NCBI GenBank assembly: GCA_033558025.1
Contig: JAUCEF010000008.1
Location: 868,001-932,000 of the forward strand
DNA from: Phytophthora sp. 'mugwort'
Taxonomy: Eukaryota > Oomycota > Peronosporomycetes > Peronosporales > Peronosporaceae
Length of the DNA stretch: 64,000 nt
Direction of reading: 5' to 3'
The position numbers and the translations under genes are program-made. Positions 1 through 10,600 of the stretch are shown here, one piece after another. Below the pieces are notes generated by a model that searched no databases, was not told the DNA's origin, and saw nothing but the letters and a program-made list of their open reading frames with translations. How positions within the stretch are numbered: position 1 is the first letter of the stretch; each line of letters starts with the position of its first letter.

Positions 1-149
1 GCAAACGTTTACAAGGTTTAGAGGTTTATGCGAAATGTTGACAGCTCTGCTTCCTGGTTCCGCTCGCCAGTACGTCAGGGTACCTAGTTGACTGATCTCC
101 TCGCTAAAGTATTAAACTGCCTGCAAGTATCTCAAGAGCGCTGGCCAAA

Positions 150-700
150 TTATCAGAGCTCAAATCGATTACTAGTGCTCAAGTGTCCTCTGATTTAGGC
201 CCAACATATTAGTCGCGTTACAGTTTCAAACACGGGAAGGCTCATCTTCAATGCCAAGCTCCTCGATGGCGCAAGGCATATGCCGAAATAGTACCTAAAT
301 GTTCGCTTGTTTGAGCAAGCCGCGCGCTTCGCGCCCAATTTCTGTCCTCTTCAGTCGAGTAGAGTCGCGGTGTTTCGGGGCGCATCGATGGACCCACTTG
401 AGGCCAATAATATTATCCAGAACGAGTTTCAACGACATTGTCAACGCGGCTTGGCGGACAAGGTCGCGAACCCGCGCTGTCCAATTCACATGCCTCTTGC
501 AGTGCAGTACTCAGTGGTTTCTTCAGCATGGCGTCAACTTCTTCGGAGATATACAGTAATTCGGACCCATACCTGCTGGGAATTGGCAGTAGGCCGCGGG
601 GAGGCGGAGCGACTATCTCGTAACGCCAAAGCGCTTGGCTGCCTCATGAACACTCATACCAGCGTCTATAGCATCAATAGCACAGTAGTGGCGGAGTTAC
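150..700 (-). pseudogene. pogo-like (DDE_1) transposase N-terminal remnant
   Basis: Reading the minus strand from about 690, a psq-type helix-turn-helix is visible (AIDAGMSVHEAAKRFGVTR, about 612-680) and ends in a stop. Further on, 299-489 encodes a CENP-B-type second DNA-binding region with RDLVRQAALTM and GLKWVHR. Near 180-270 follows a short stretch like the start of the DDE domain (ELGIEDEPSRV, then NC.ATNML), where the family normally has W-N-x-D-E-T. Here the W codon is a stop and the D is not preserved. Several frame changes separate the pieces, so this is a dead fragment. The rest of the catalytic domain is outside the window or lost. Pogo-like transposases cut and paste their element at TA sites. 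The plus-strand ORF over the same bases is a shadow. Confidence 0.6.
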
Positions 701-792
701 GAGCAAGAACGGTCCCGGGTGATCAATTCCGAAGTAACTCACATAAGAGTTACTTCGAGATTCGGTAAATTTTAATCGTCGTGTTTACTGAC

Positions 793-803
793 CATCACTC
801 CTC
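793..803 (+). promoter_or_regulatory. oomycete-type initiator before family gene A
   Basis: The bases CCATCACTCCTC match the oomycete initiator pattern (pyrimidine-TCA-N-T-pyrimidine-pyrimidine) about 150 bases upstream of the ATG at 950. The same block (CCATCACTCTTC) lies upstream of paralogue B at 17866-17877 on the minus strand and in the decayed copy near 26850, which supports it as a conserved core promoter. Confidence 0.5.
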
Positions 804-949
804 GTTGAAGCTCGACCGCCACTCTCTGCGACATGCTGACTTGGGTTCACTAACGATTTTCCATCCCATACTAGGATTGGCTAAAATCCGCACCTGCGTG
901 TCATCTGCTCGGTCGACAGTTCGTAAAGAGAGCGGTTGGGCTGAAGCCA

Positions 950-3205
950 ATGGAGGAGTCTGACGTGGCGCAGCGCTGGGGATTCCTGACCCCATGGTGC
1001 CGGATCCTGGAGTGTAACGTGCAGTACACGCGCTTTAAATGCGAGGGGAGCGGCCGAGAGGAAGAAGCTCGTTGGGAGAGCAAGGGCCGTAGTCTTCAGG
1101 TGACATTGCCCAAGCGCAATGACTATCTGCGCCCCCATCTGCAGCACGAGGCCGCGTACCAGCTCGAGCTGGTCAAGATGCGCGAAGCTCTGGCCATTTT
1201 AGCAGCTGTGGCTCATGTGGACCCTTTTGGGTGGAAACAGCTACTGCTGACGCACTGTAAACTGAACTGGTGGAAACATGGCGAAGAAAACTTCCCCGAG
1301 CATCTCCCAGCGCGCTTCGTGTTACGGTTGGAGGACCATACGAAGGTGAGCGCCGACCTTATCAAGTTCTGCGGGGTGGACCAGCGAATGCAGCCGAGTG
1401 TTGAATACGTCGAGGCCATGAAGAGGATTGCAGACGGTTGCGGACTCCTAGCGCTGGGAAGTGAAGGAGTGGACGTTGAAGTCCCCGTTAGAGTGGCGTA
1501 TGGCACTGGACAGGGGGACTCGCTTGTGGATGGATACCAAGACCAGTTTCTGAAGGGCTTAACGAGCGTAGCGCGTGCTGAGAAGGCGATTCGTCGAGGA
1601 TGGGAACGCTACTTTCAGTCTGGAGGACAGAAGCACGTAAACTACGGGACCATACGGTGCACTTTTGCACTGGAACCGATGGTTGCGGACGTTCGTAATG
1701 TCGAGAGCATTGCCAAGATGGCTGGAACGCTGGAGAGGCTGCTGTTCAATAACGTTTGGTTCTCGCTGTTGTCGGTGAGAGCGAAGTGTGCTGAAGGCGA
1801 TCAATCCGATTCGCTGATTGCTTTCCGCCAGTTAATGATCGCGGTTTTTGACGGGGCACGTCGTGAACCTGAGCTGTCTAACACGAAATACCGGTCGATT
1901 GCTAGCACACCGAAACCACTTCAACTCGGCTCGCTTGTGCTGCATAATGACCTCGCATTGGATCCTTTAGAGACAGAGGCTCTATTTTCTGCAGCAGTAC
2001 TAAACCAGACAACGCAGAAGTTGTCGGTCTGGGTGGACCTGATGAGCGACGAGCAACAGAAGACGAACAATTGGTGGAAATGGGTGGCTTACGGCTGCTT
2101 CTCGACGCGAGCGCGGACACACTCGGCCCTGGAGTCGCTCGAACTTGTTCGTATTGGCAGCATCAGCGTGGCAGATGTAGAGACCTTTTTGGCGATTGTG
2201 GATTCTGAACACCCAGAAGAGCTGTTGTATGAATGTCCACGTGGTTCTATGGAGGGACGAGAAGCGACATTAAAGGACGGCGCTATGGTTCAGTATGATA
2301 TTACTGACCATGCTCAGCCACGGAGTCTAACGTTTACATCGTGCCGATTCCTGTTGCACACTTTCGGTGACAATGGAAGCAGCGAGTGGGTGAACGTCAT
2401 TGTTCCTGGGTTTGGACGGTGCCGAGTGCGACGTGACGAGTTGGTGTTTCAACCGGTGCGTGACGCAGAGACCAAACGTCCCCGTTTAACGTCCCTGACT
2501 CTTAGATTGAAGGAGACGGCGATTTCGAACGGACTGCCACGTTTTCTAGCTGCAATTGGTTCCTCGCTTCATTACTTGACAATCGAAAACCCTGGCGAGA
2601 CCGTGGACCCTAGCGTGATTCTTCGTTGTTGCCCGAATCTGCGTGAATTGGCACTGAGCCGAGGCGTGGCAGATGTGCACTTCAAGTTTGATGGCCATCG
2701 TGTGCACAGTCAAGCAATTTCCACGTTGCGTCTTGATTGGGAAAATGTTGCCGATATCGCTACAACCATGAGCAATACCAGCAAACCGCTTGTCAAGTGC
2801 GTCAGCCAGTTGCGGGTACGTTTAGGCACTCCTGGCGAAGCCGATGGCCGTGAATACGAGTCCCATCAAGTTCGTCATTGCTTGGAAACACTTCTAGCGA
2901 TGCTCAATGCCAACAAATATTTGCAATATCTCGAAGTGAGCGTGTCGCCTGAGCACCACGAGTTTCTGACTAGTTTCAGAAGATACCACCACGAAGTGAT
3001 CGGCCACAAACTCAATTTGGAATCCAGGCTCGCACTTTTGAGTGTTCTGCCCAACCAGCGAAATTCCGCCATCAACCGGAAGAAGAAATTTTGCAAAACC
3101 TCAAGATCGCGATGCCTGATGTGCGGACTGGACCACGATACGTTTTCCCAGATTTTTGCGTTTGCAGCTCAGCCCGTCACTCGCCGCGTCTGCTTCCATG
3201 CGTGA
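950..3205 (+). CDS. Unrecognised oomycete family protein A (LRR-like segments, C-terminal F-box-like motif)
   Basis: An intact 751-residue ORF without introns, starting at an ATG. I do not recognise the family, but two intact paralogues in this window (15484-17781, 27618-29960) define its conserved blocks. These are WGFLTPWC (residues 10-17), REALAILAAVAHVD (78-91), an RCTFALEPM block, NVWFS, a WWKWVAYGCFSTRAR block followed by leucine-rich sequence, and HPEELLYECPRG. The C-terminal third has leucine-rich-repeat character (ILRCCPNLRELALS). The last 25 residues (LDHDTFSQIFAFAAQPVTRRV) resemble a short F-box helix pair. No signal peptide or membrane segment is seen. A role as an LRR/F-box adaptor is only an inference. 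Conservation of reading frame among three diverged copies argues that it is a real gene. Confidence 0.8.
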   Translation: MEESDVAQRWGFLTPWCRILECNVQYTRFKCEGSGREEEARWESKGRSLQVTLPKRNDYLRPHLQHEAAYQLELVKMREALAILAAVAHVDPFGWKQLLLTHCKLNWWKHGEENFPEHLPARFVLRLEDHTKVSADLIKFCGVDQRMQPSVEYVEAMKRIADGCGLLALGSEGVDVEVPVRVAYGTGQGDSLVDGYQDQFLKGLTSVARAEKAIRRGWERYFQSGGQKHVNYGTIRCTFALEPMVADVRNVESIAKMAGTLERLLFNNVWFSLLSVRAKCAEGDQSDSLIAFRQLMIAVFDGARREPELSNTKYRSIASTPKPLQLGSLVLHNDLALDPLETEALFSAAVLNQTTQKLSVWVDLMSDEQQKTNNWWKWVAYGCFSTRARTHSALESLELVRIGSISVADVETFLAIVDSEHPEELLYECPRGSMEGREATLKDGAMVQYDITDHAQPRSLTFTSCRFLLHTFGDNGSSEWVNVIVPGFGRCRVRRDELVFQPVRDAETKRPRLTSLTLRLKETAISNGLPRFLAAIGSSLHYLTIENPGETVDPSVILRCCPNLRELALSRGVADVHFKFDGHRVHSQAISTLRLDWENVADIATTMSNTSKPLVKCVSQLRVRLGTPGEADGREYESHQVRHCLETLLAMLNANKYLQYLEVSVSPEHHEFLTSFRRYHHEVIGHKLNLESRLALLSVLPNQRNSAINRKKKFCKTSRSRCLMCGLDHDTFSQIFAFAAQPVTRRVCFHA

Positions 3206-4318
3206 TAGAAAATCAATCAGGATGTTCTGTACATATATAGCAACTGCATAATGTACAGCTCCCGCCAATTGAAGAAAGAAAAAAAAGACCGAGATAGCAT
3301 GTCAGTGAACTCAGCAGTACACTACCGTTCTATCTCATAGATTGGGCTACGTCAGCGTGATGAATAGCAAGCAAGGTTAGCTGTGCAAAACTGTTAGCGA
3401 TTCACATCCGGAATCCACAAGATTCATTTAATGTGCAGTAAGCAGGGCACATATCGATGCGCTAATCGAATGTAAGGGTGGACTAGCAAGATTATCGCAT
3501 CGGATAATAGCGCGAAAATTGCTGGGACTAAAGCCCAACTGCATGTAAAGTACAGGCACAACTGGACTTTACACGACGTAAGAAGAGGCCAGGTTCACCC
3601 GTTCCATACAAAATTCAGGTTTAAATGCTGCAATGTGCACGTATCCGAAATTTGGCTAGGAAAATCTATGGAATCTCAATACAGATGCTGTAACTCTTGT
3701 CGTCCAAAAACGACTGAAAAGTTGAGCTATTAGCGCTCAAAGCCCCGAGCGAGTCATACCTGCTCTAAATCTTAATGCAGGTGTGATAGCCATATCATTT
3801 TGCGGGCCTCGTCCTGGTGATACTTTTCAGGTTTCAAGGGGTCAAGCACTTTAATCAACTTAAATGTGATACCCGTTTACTCTCACAAGAAAACCATAGT
3901 TTTTTTTAATAAAACTTCACAGGAGTTATTCCAAGCATTGCATGTGGACTATAGTGGCTCCGTGCGCTTAACAATACCATCGCGGTGTAGCACAAAATCA
4001 AAGGGCTCTCAACAAGATCAAGAGCTACCCGCTTTATCGATCTGGCCCTGTACGCGATGGGATATACGCTGCAGGTACTTGATAACTTCACATATGGGCA
4101 GGAGCTACCGTGCGTGTGTAGGGGGGGGGGGGGGGGCACGTGTGATTCGATACATGTAACGACGGTTTAGCGTCTCGCCGACGAAAAACAAACTAGTCGC
4201 TGGCGACCATCAAGGTCTGTTTTTTTTCTGGCTTCGCGCCCTTTTTAAGAAGTGTAGGCAGCGTTCGAGTCCCAAGCTAATTGCCAAAACGTAGCCGTCG
4301 CGTGGTGCTAGGCTTAAA
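3206..4318. other. Intergenic, no gene recognised
   Basis: Downstream flank of family gene A. Both strands carry only short open frames without recognisable motifs. It contains a run of 16 G at 4121-4136 and ends at the left end of the mariner element. Confidence 0.6.
4121..4136 (+). repeat. G16 homopolymer
   Basis: Sixteen consecutive G. Similar tracts occur at 19127-19151 (G25) and 21881-21890 (C10). It could form a G-quadruplex or could be a place of length error. Confidence 0.9.
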
Positions 4319-4348
4319 CTCCCTGTGTTTCACTGTTTGTCCAAAATG
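4319..4348 (+). repeat. Mariner left terminal inverted repeat
   Basis: About 25-30 bases that match the inverted right end at 6213-6242 with a few mismatches and a small length difference. Confidence 0.8.
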
Positions 4349-4538
4349 AGCGATTTGTTGTTTCGCAATGTTTGTCCATTTGGGCAAGATAAATTAATAG
4401 AGGAAAGCACCTAAAATGTGTTATTTCAATGTTTTAGACGCGCCTTTTCAAACAAGCGCTGAGGGCAACTAAGCGATCTGGGCAGCTCTCCATTTCGGCG
4501 CAGAATGGCCTTTTTCGAATGGGGAATCTCATAGGCAT

Positions 4539-5767
4539 TACCACCGTCGTTGGTCAGTGCTACCTGCAGTCATGCACGACTGCAGCGAAAGGAATACGTC
4601 GTCTAGTTTTTCGATTTTAAAATCCGAAAACGACTTTTCGACAGCAGCGACCAACTCGTCGTAGCTGCTTGGCGCCTCTTCGTGTAAGAGCGTTTGAATA
4701 GACCGAAAATAGCCCAGGTCAAGCAAGTTCAAGTCGCAAATCTAGGCGTAGCTGGCGGCCGGCCTCACTTACGAGCGGATCGTCTTCCTTGACGTGTAGT
4801 CTTGCATTGTCCTGTTGTAGGTAGATGGTGTCGCGTTTGGCTGCGACGCGGAAACTTGGCGGCAATAGCGGGGAGAACGTTATCTAGTAGCATGGCGACG
4901 TACTCCGCCCTCGTAACAGCAGTCACAGGCTTAATTTCGATAGTTCCAGCTGGACGATTCTTGCTGGCTCGCTGCTCGAACTTTCGCTCCACCAAAGGCC
5001 AGATGCCTATCTTTACGTCAAGCCAGCAATTCTTGGCATCGCCCTTTCACGGCCTGGCGACTGCTGCCAAAAACATTACCTTGTCGATGAAGCGCTTACT
5101 TCTACATTGTCTAACGTTAAAAGCACAGTCAAACGTATTGACATTACTCACGCGTTACAAATGTCAAATGAAAAGCGTACATACCGTAGTGGAGGCGGCT
5201 CGTTAGGAGACAGATAGGTGCGCTGCGACGTTCGCGTCATGTAGAACCATTTCTCAGCCAGATGAATGACGTCGTATATTGGAGAGTAAAGTAGCGTCGC
5301 CCCGTTGACAAAACGGACGACGAAAGCCATGCGCGCGCGCTTGTTCTCGTCCGTAAGCATGGGCTTGATTGCGCTGGTCTCGCTACGATGTCGTTGCGCT
5401 TCCGAAGTCTGCAGAGCGTAGAGGCTGATGCCGCCGTCACACGCCAAAGAGTGCAGAGTATATCGCTTACGGTATGGCGCAGCCTCCATTTTTTGCACAA
5501 CACTGTCATCAATTCGTTCCTTGCTTATCTTTCCCTTAATTATCGACCGCACACCAACAGGTCCGGCCAGCGGGTCATGGTGTTGCGGTCGCGCTTCCAG
5601 ACCCTCATGATCGTTTTAGGAGAACATGAATATGCCAGTGCCACTGACTCGATGTCAGCGCGACTTACCTTCGTGCTACCACCAGCACACGGGAGAAACA
5701 TGCACATGATTCCAGTGCGTTCGCTGTCCGCGAGGTTCTTCTTTCGGCGCTTGGTCTTGGTACTCAT
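4539..5767 (-). pseudogene. Mariner transposase, inactivated
   Basis: A minus-strand reading starting at an ATG at 5767 (MSTKTKRRKK) is homologous over most of a mariner transposase. It has an N-terminal helix-turn-helix region (SRADIESVALAYSCSPKTI), then LTDENKRARMAFVVRFV, then IHLAEKWFYMTR, where the family has an Asp at the start of DEKWF. Next come QQDNARLHV (second catalytic Asp retained, about 4790-4815) and LLDLGYFRSIQTL with VFLSLQSCM (C-terminus). The first catalytic Asp is replaced by Ala, and there are several frameshifts and a stop near 4740, so the copy cannot be autonomous. In the active enzyme the DD34D triad catalyses cut-and-paste transposition into TA. Confidence 0.8.
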
Positions 5768-6212
5768 CTTTGACAATGATAACCACCAACCATGCAAATG
5801 GTGAGTAGTGTGTAAGATGACACATGTGATTGTATCCAATCATAAAGGTATACCGTTTTATAGAGGAAAACATGGCGTGATTTGAGCTGAATGAAGTGTC
5901 GGGTTTGCGCAACAAGTATGCTTTGTTAAAAGGTAATTCAGCGTCCTGGGCTTAGAGATACTCATGGTCTTCATGTTCCAAGCTTGTCGTTTGAACCCGC
6001 AAAGGCGAAAATTGGTAGCTGGCACGCTTCGCAATAGCCATTTGCATAAGCCCCTTCAAAAATGATTGTTTTGATTGGTCAACTACTCGGCATGAGAAAA
6101 CCAACTGAATGTACAACCAGGATTGGACGAAAGTGCACAAAATGAGCTTCATTTCGTAGTAATGTAGGCAGCCATGCTACAAAAATTGATCTTATATTTA
6201 TCGTTTTGCCAA

Positions 6213-6242
6213 AAATGGACAAATACAGTGAAACAGAGGGAG
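6213..6242 (-). repeat. Mariner right terminal inverted repeat
   Basis: Inverted counterpart of 4319-4348, followed by TA at 6243-6244, the usual Tc1/mariner target. Confidence 0.8.
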
Positions 6243-6244
6243 TA

Positions 6245-7630
6245 TCACGTTACTGACTACTGTAAGACTCCTGAAACTAGAAACTAATACATATCACATG
6301 ACATCCATCCTGCTTACTTCTTTTTGTTTTGAATTTTTTTCCGCCCAGACCAAACGTTTAATTGGCTAGAAATTTGCATTAAAAACTTTTCAGCGGAATA
6401 AGTTGGTACGATTGGATAAAACGCTCACATCGTTTTGGGATTCACAATTTTTGGAAGATCCCGACCTACCGTTCGGTAGTTTTAAACAACAGGCTACAAA
6501 AAGTTCAGCTGCTTTTAACAAAATGTTGCAGGCTACGAAACTCTCGCAGAACCTTTGGATTGGGCCTCAAGGTCGGGCTGGTTCACGCAGGCGAGGCAGA
6601 AAACCACGTTGCAGATCGTATAATTTCTCTCGAAGCGGCTGAATACAGAGCCTTGTGGTCTGCACAGGCATCCTCGACGCCCTGCCTTGCCTTGTGTGCA
6701 TGTCCACGTGGACATGCACACAAGGACTTTTTTCGGCGTCCAGAGGCGAATAAGAAAGAATCACTAAGCTTACTGTAGCTTTGCTGTGGTCAACAGTAGC
6801 ATCGCCACGAACCGGTCCGACACGCGTGGTACAGTACTGTGCACTGTACTTTACAATCAAGAGTGGGTTGTCGTTGCATTGAAGGAACTTGTAGTACGAT
6901 CGTCATTACTACGAGCCTCGTCTACCAAAATCCACAAATATCTGCATTTGTACGCGCGATATTTGACCACGCAACGCCAGCGTGTGATTCCCAGCGAGTT
7001 GAAACTGTGAAAGTGGGGCCTGCATTCTTGTACTCAGTATGTGAATAGCAACTGCATTGGTGACAGCATGTGGGCATTGCGTCCAGAGCCCATAGGCAGC
7101 GATGTCCAGTAGAGAAGCCGTCTCGGTGTTCAAGTATCGTCGGCAAAAGGGCCAACAATGATCGGGTCCAGTACAACTGCAACGTAATCGGCCAGATCTG
7201 GATGCATTGGACAGCTGCGTGCTCGCCGACATGATGGATGGTCGGCTCTGGCGCACAGTGTGAGCAGTAGTGCTGTCCTTTCCTCTCATAGATGCAATTG
7301 TCGGATTTTTTCTTACAATGCCGTGGCTCTATTTTATTTGTTGACAGTTCTATTTCTTCTCATCCTTCCATTGGTCATTAATCATTATAAAATCAACGAT
7401 AGCGCTATCTCATTGGGTCCGAGGTCCCCCCAGGAATACAAAAAAATTGTCTTGGCTCATCTGCCAATCTGAACTCTAACGAGTCAGCGCCGGCAAAGGC
7501 AACAAGTACACCAAAGGCGCTCGCGTCTGTCCAGCACGACCAGCATACCATGATCCTGCGGCCCACGACGCCAATTGCAAATGCTATAGAGCAACGCCAG
7601 CCAGTTCGCCACTTACTACATAACGCTACA
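6245..7630. other. Intergenic upstream of the ABC protein gene
   Basis: No coding region is recognised. Minus-strand open stretches at 6567-7289 have no motif I can name. The segment holds a 36-base perfect palindrome at 6690-6725. The last few hundred bases are presumably the promoter of the gene at 7686. Confidence 0.5.
6690..6725. repeat. 36-base perfect palindrome with central CACGTG
   Basis: The half-site is CCTTGTGTGCATGTCCAC and the second half is its exact reverse complement with no spacer. The centre (6705-6710) is CACGTG, an E-box/G-box hexamer bound by bHLH or bZIP factors in other eukaryotes. It lies about 960 bases upstream of the ABC protein ATG. Confidence 0.95.
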
Positions 7631-7633
7631 CCC

Positions 7634-7641
7634 GTCATTAG
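7634..7641 (+). promoter_or_regulatory. Possible initiator of the ABC protein gene
   Basis: GTCATTAG, about 45 bases before the ATG at 7686, is a partial match to the oomycete initiator. If transcription starts here, the ATG at 7686 is the first one in the message. Confidence 0.3.
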
Positions 7642-7685
7642 TGAAAAAGAGTCCGTCAGTCCAAGGCATTTGCACTTTTGTCAAT

Positions 7686-10600
7686 ATGGCGGACCCTTCT
7701 CACGCTCGCGTAGCGGATAACACGGCGACTGAGCTCGGTACCAACACACAGACAGCCCGCAACATGCTGCTTAAGCGCAACTCGCACCTGCGCGGCACTG
7801 ACACGTCGTCTCCAGCGGGTTTCGGGGGGCTCGGGACGCGTCAATTCCTCCAGAAGCAGCTCATGACTCCCGGGTCTGCCACCTCAGCGTCATCCTTTGA
7901 AGAAGGGGCTTCATACGACGGATTCTCGGATGCAGACACTCCGGCGTATAACGAGCGTTTAGCGATAAAGTCCGGAGCTGTGCAACACACAAGTCTCGAC
8001 GTGAAGACGGGAGGTGTCGAACCGGGCGAGACGCACTATGTCACCCGTTCGGTGTCAAATCATCCGACCAAGAGATTGTCGTATCCAAGTCGGGAATCTC
8101 TCGCTCGACGGTTAATAGAAACCTCGACCAACGACGAGAATCCGAGTGAAATGCTCCGTCCCATTGTCATTAAGACAGTGCCGTCTATTGACGTTGGACA
8201 CGGTGACGCGTCGAATACGATGACGAAGGTCCCGCTGTCGCCTCGATCGACGAAAGTCACGCGACGGATTGTGGCGTCGCCACGTCAGATTATGCGTCGT
8301 GTCGTGACGCGCCGGACGGATGCAGATGGACTGGTGCACCAACAAGTGACGTATGTGGACGCTGATGGTCAAGTTGTCCATCGAGGGGGCAATTATTTCA
8401 ATGCAAAAGACCATGAGACGGACGACACATTGTCCACAATGACGCGTCGTAATTTAACGCCGCCAAAGACTGTACGTCGTGTCGTCCGTAGAACGGGAGC
8501 GGACGGCCAATTCCGTGAACAAGTACAGTATCTCGACGCCGATGGAAACGTCGTACAGACTGCAGACGGCAATGCAGCCACGAGTGATAGTACTGTCAGC
8601 TCATCTGGTACTATAGTAACACGTAGAACAGGGACTCCAGACAAAACCATCCGACGGGTCCTTATCCGTAAGACTGGTGTCGACGGCCAGGTGCACGAAC
8701 AAGTACAGTACTTGGACGCTACCGGGAACGTCGTACAGAGCGACGGGAGTGATTTTAACAACAGGTTGATTAAAAACGAAGCAGCCGGCTCAAGTGCTGG
8801 TCGCACGTCGACAACGAACCGAAACGTCGACAACGAATTGAAACGTGTTTTAATCCGCAAGAAGGGCGTCGACGGGGAAATCCATGAAGAAGTACAGTAC
8901 GTCGACGCAGATGGCCACGTGGTCTCCAAAAGCGGGAGCTTTACGACAGAGCAGAGTATGACACAAGAAGGTTTTTCCGAGACTTCAGGCCGGAGGAAAG
9001 TCACGCGTCGTGTGATTCAACGTACACCCGTTCGGACGGACGACACGAGCGTTCCACTTGAGCATTACAATAACTCATATGGCAACGTCGAAGAAGGTAA
9101 TGCTCTAGTCAGCGTTGGGAGCTTTACCGGTAGTGTGAGTAGTGTCACTAGTGAGAGTTCTACTGGTCGACGGGTTGTCACGCGTCGTGTAGTGACTTCA
9201 CCTGGTACAGTCGTTCGACGTACGGTAGTGCACAAAGCTGGCTCGATCTCTTCTGAGGCGGAATCGGACGAAGACGTGCAGTATTTGGATGCGGACGGAC
9301 GTGGCCTGGCAAAGAGTGGCAGCTTTACTAGAACTGTCACGACACCTGGCCGTCGTATCGTCACCCGGCATGTCGTGACGCCACAGCGCGTTGTTCGACG
9401 TCTGGCTGTCCGTAAAGGAACTGCCGGTTCAGTCGTAGAAGCTGATAAGGACGACTTGGATATTGACGCCGAGTTTGTTCAGAGTGAAGACAATGTTAGC
9501 AGCGACGAGTCTGTGGGTGGGTCTAGCCGCGATGGGTCAAGCCGTGGCGGCTACACGGTCTCAGACCGTATCGTCATTCCTGGGAGTGAAGCTCGTCGTG
9601 TAGTTTCTCGTACTGGGACGTCTTCAAAGCAGCCACGAGAAGTTGTGGACGCGGTTACTGAGATCGACGCGGCCTCGAACGTCAAGGTGGCGACTGGTGT
9701 CTCCAGTACCAACCAGAGCGAAAAAGTTACCACCCGAACACCCGTCGCGGACGGAGGACTATCAGATGAAGAGGATAAGGCTCCGATTCCAATGACCAAG
9801 GCGGTTACTACCACAAGCAAGACGATGGATGGATACAGCGCGGCAGACACTGAAGATGACGAGTTGCAGATGCTTCAAGCTGTCTACAACGTCGGAGAAG
9901 TCATCGAGACGGATGATGAGACGGCACCTGTGGTCACCGTCACTGACGCTAAGCTTGATGGCAAGTCAGAGCCGCTAAAGGCACAAACGACGGAGGTTAA
10001 GGAGGTGGAGTCAGTCCTGGGATCTCTTCGATCGCCGAGTTCTGGTACCAGACACGCCGTTGTCATCAGTGAAGCTCAGCAGGAGCTGCCGGTATCTCAG
10101 GACTCTGATGACAAGACCCGTTCTCCAGCTCCTGCGACAGTGACGACAGAGGAGAGCGAGACGCTCTCTACAGTGCCACACCGTAAGGCTGGGCGTAGCA
10201 TTTGGAAGTTCTGGGGCGCCGACAAGCCGAAGTTTTCTCTCACTAACGACGAGAAGCCTAAGGATGAGGAACAACACGTTATACAGACCGAGATCTGTGC
10301 CACGTACGATCCCGAGCTTCACTCACCAGCCAAAGGCCCACGCGACGTGGACTCTCCGCGAGACGCTGGCGTTGCTGGTGGAATCATGGAGACTGAGATC
10401 ACGCAGACGTCAGTGGAAACTAAGGACGAGGTCGCGTCTGAACGTGTGTGTCACGACGCTCCTGATGCTGGTACTGTAGCGGACATGATCGTGGTGACAG
10501 AGTCTCAGCAACCCGTTGAGCGTGAGAATGTTGAGTGCGAACAGCCCAACGACGCAAAACCTGCTTGTACTGGTGGCTTCTGGGGCTTCGTGGGCGATAG

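Larger units (their letters stand above)
4319..6242 (-). mobile_element. Mariner-type DNA transposon, decayed
   Basis: An element of about 1.92 kb bounded by terminal inverted repeats. The left end reads CTCCCTGTGTTTCACTGT (from 4319). The right end, read inward on the minus strand from 6242, is CTCCCTCTGTTTCACTGT and continues to GTCCA with small differences. A TA follows the right end (6243-6244). The left side has AA directly outside the repeat, so the TA target duplication is mutated on one side. The interior encodes a disrupted mariner transposase on the minus strand. The element lies between family gene A and the ABC protein gene. Confidence 0.85.

Noticed and set aside
307..768. 153-codon plus-strand ORF
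   Set aside because: It lies opposite the pogo-like DNA-binding remnant. The psq and CENP-B-like motifs are on the minus strand, and the plus reading has no recognisable feature and begins at a weak start.
7641..7685. Upstream GTG start of the ABC protein ORF
   Set aside because: Nuclear genes of eukaryotes normally start at ATG. The first in-frame ATG is at 7686 in good context, and a possible initiator lies at 7634-7641.
8393..9004. 203-codon minus-strand ORF
   Set aside because: It is antisense to the repeat domain of the ABC protein and results from its regular codon pattern. No promoter or motif.
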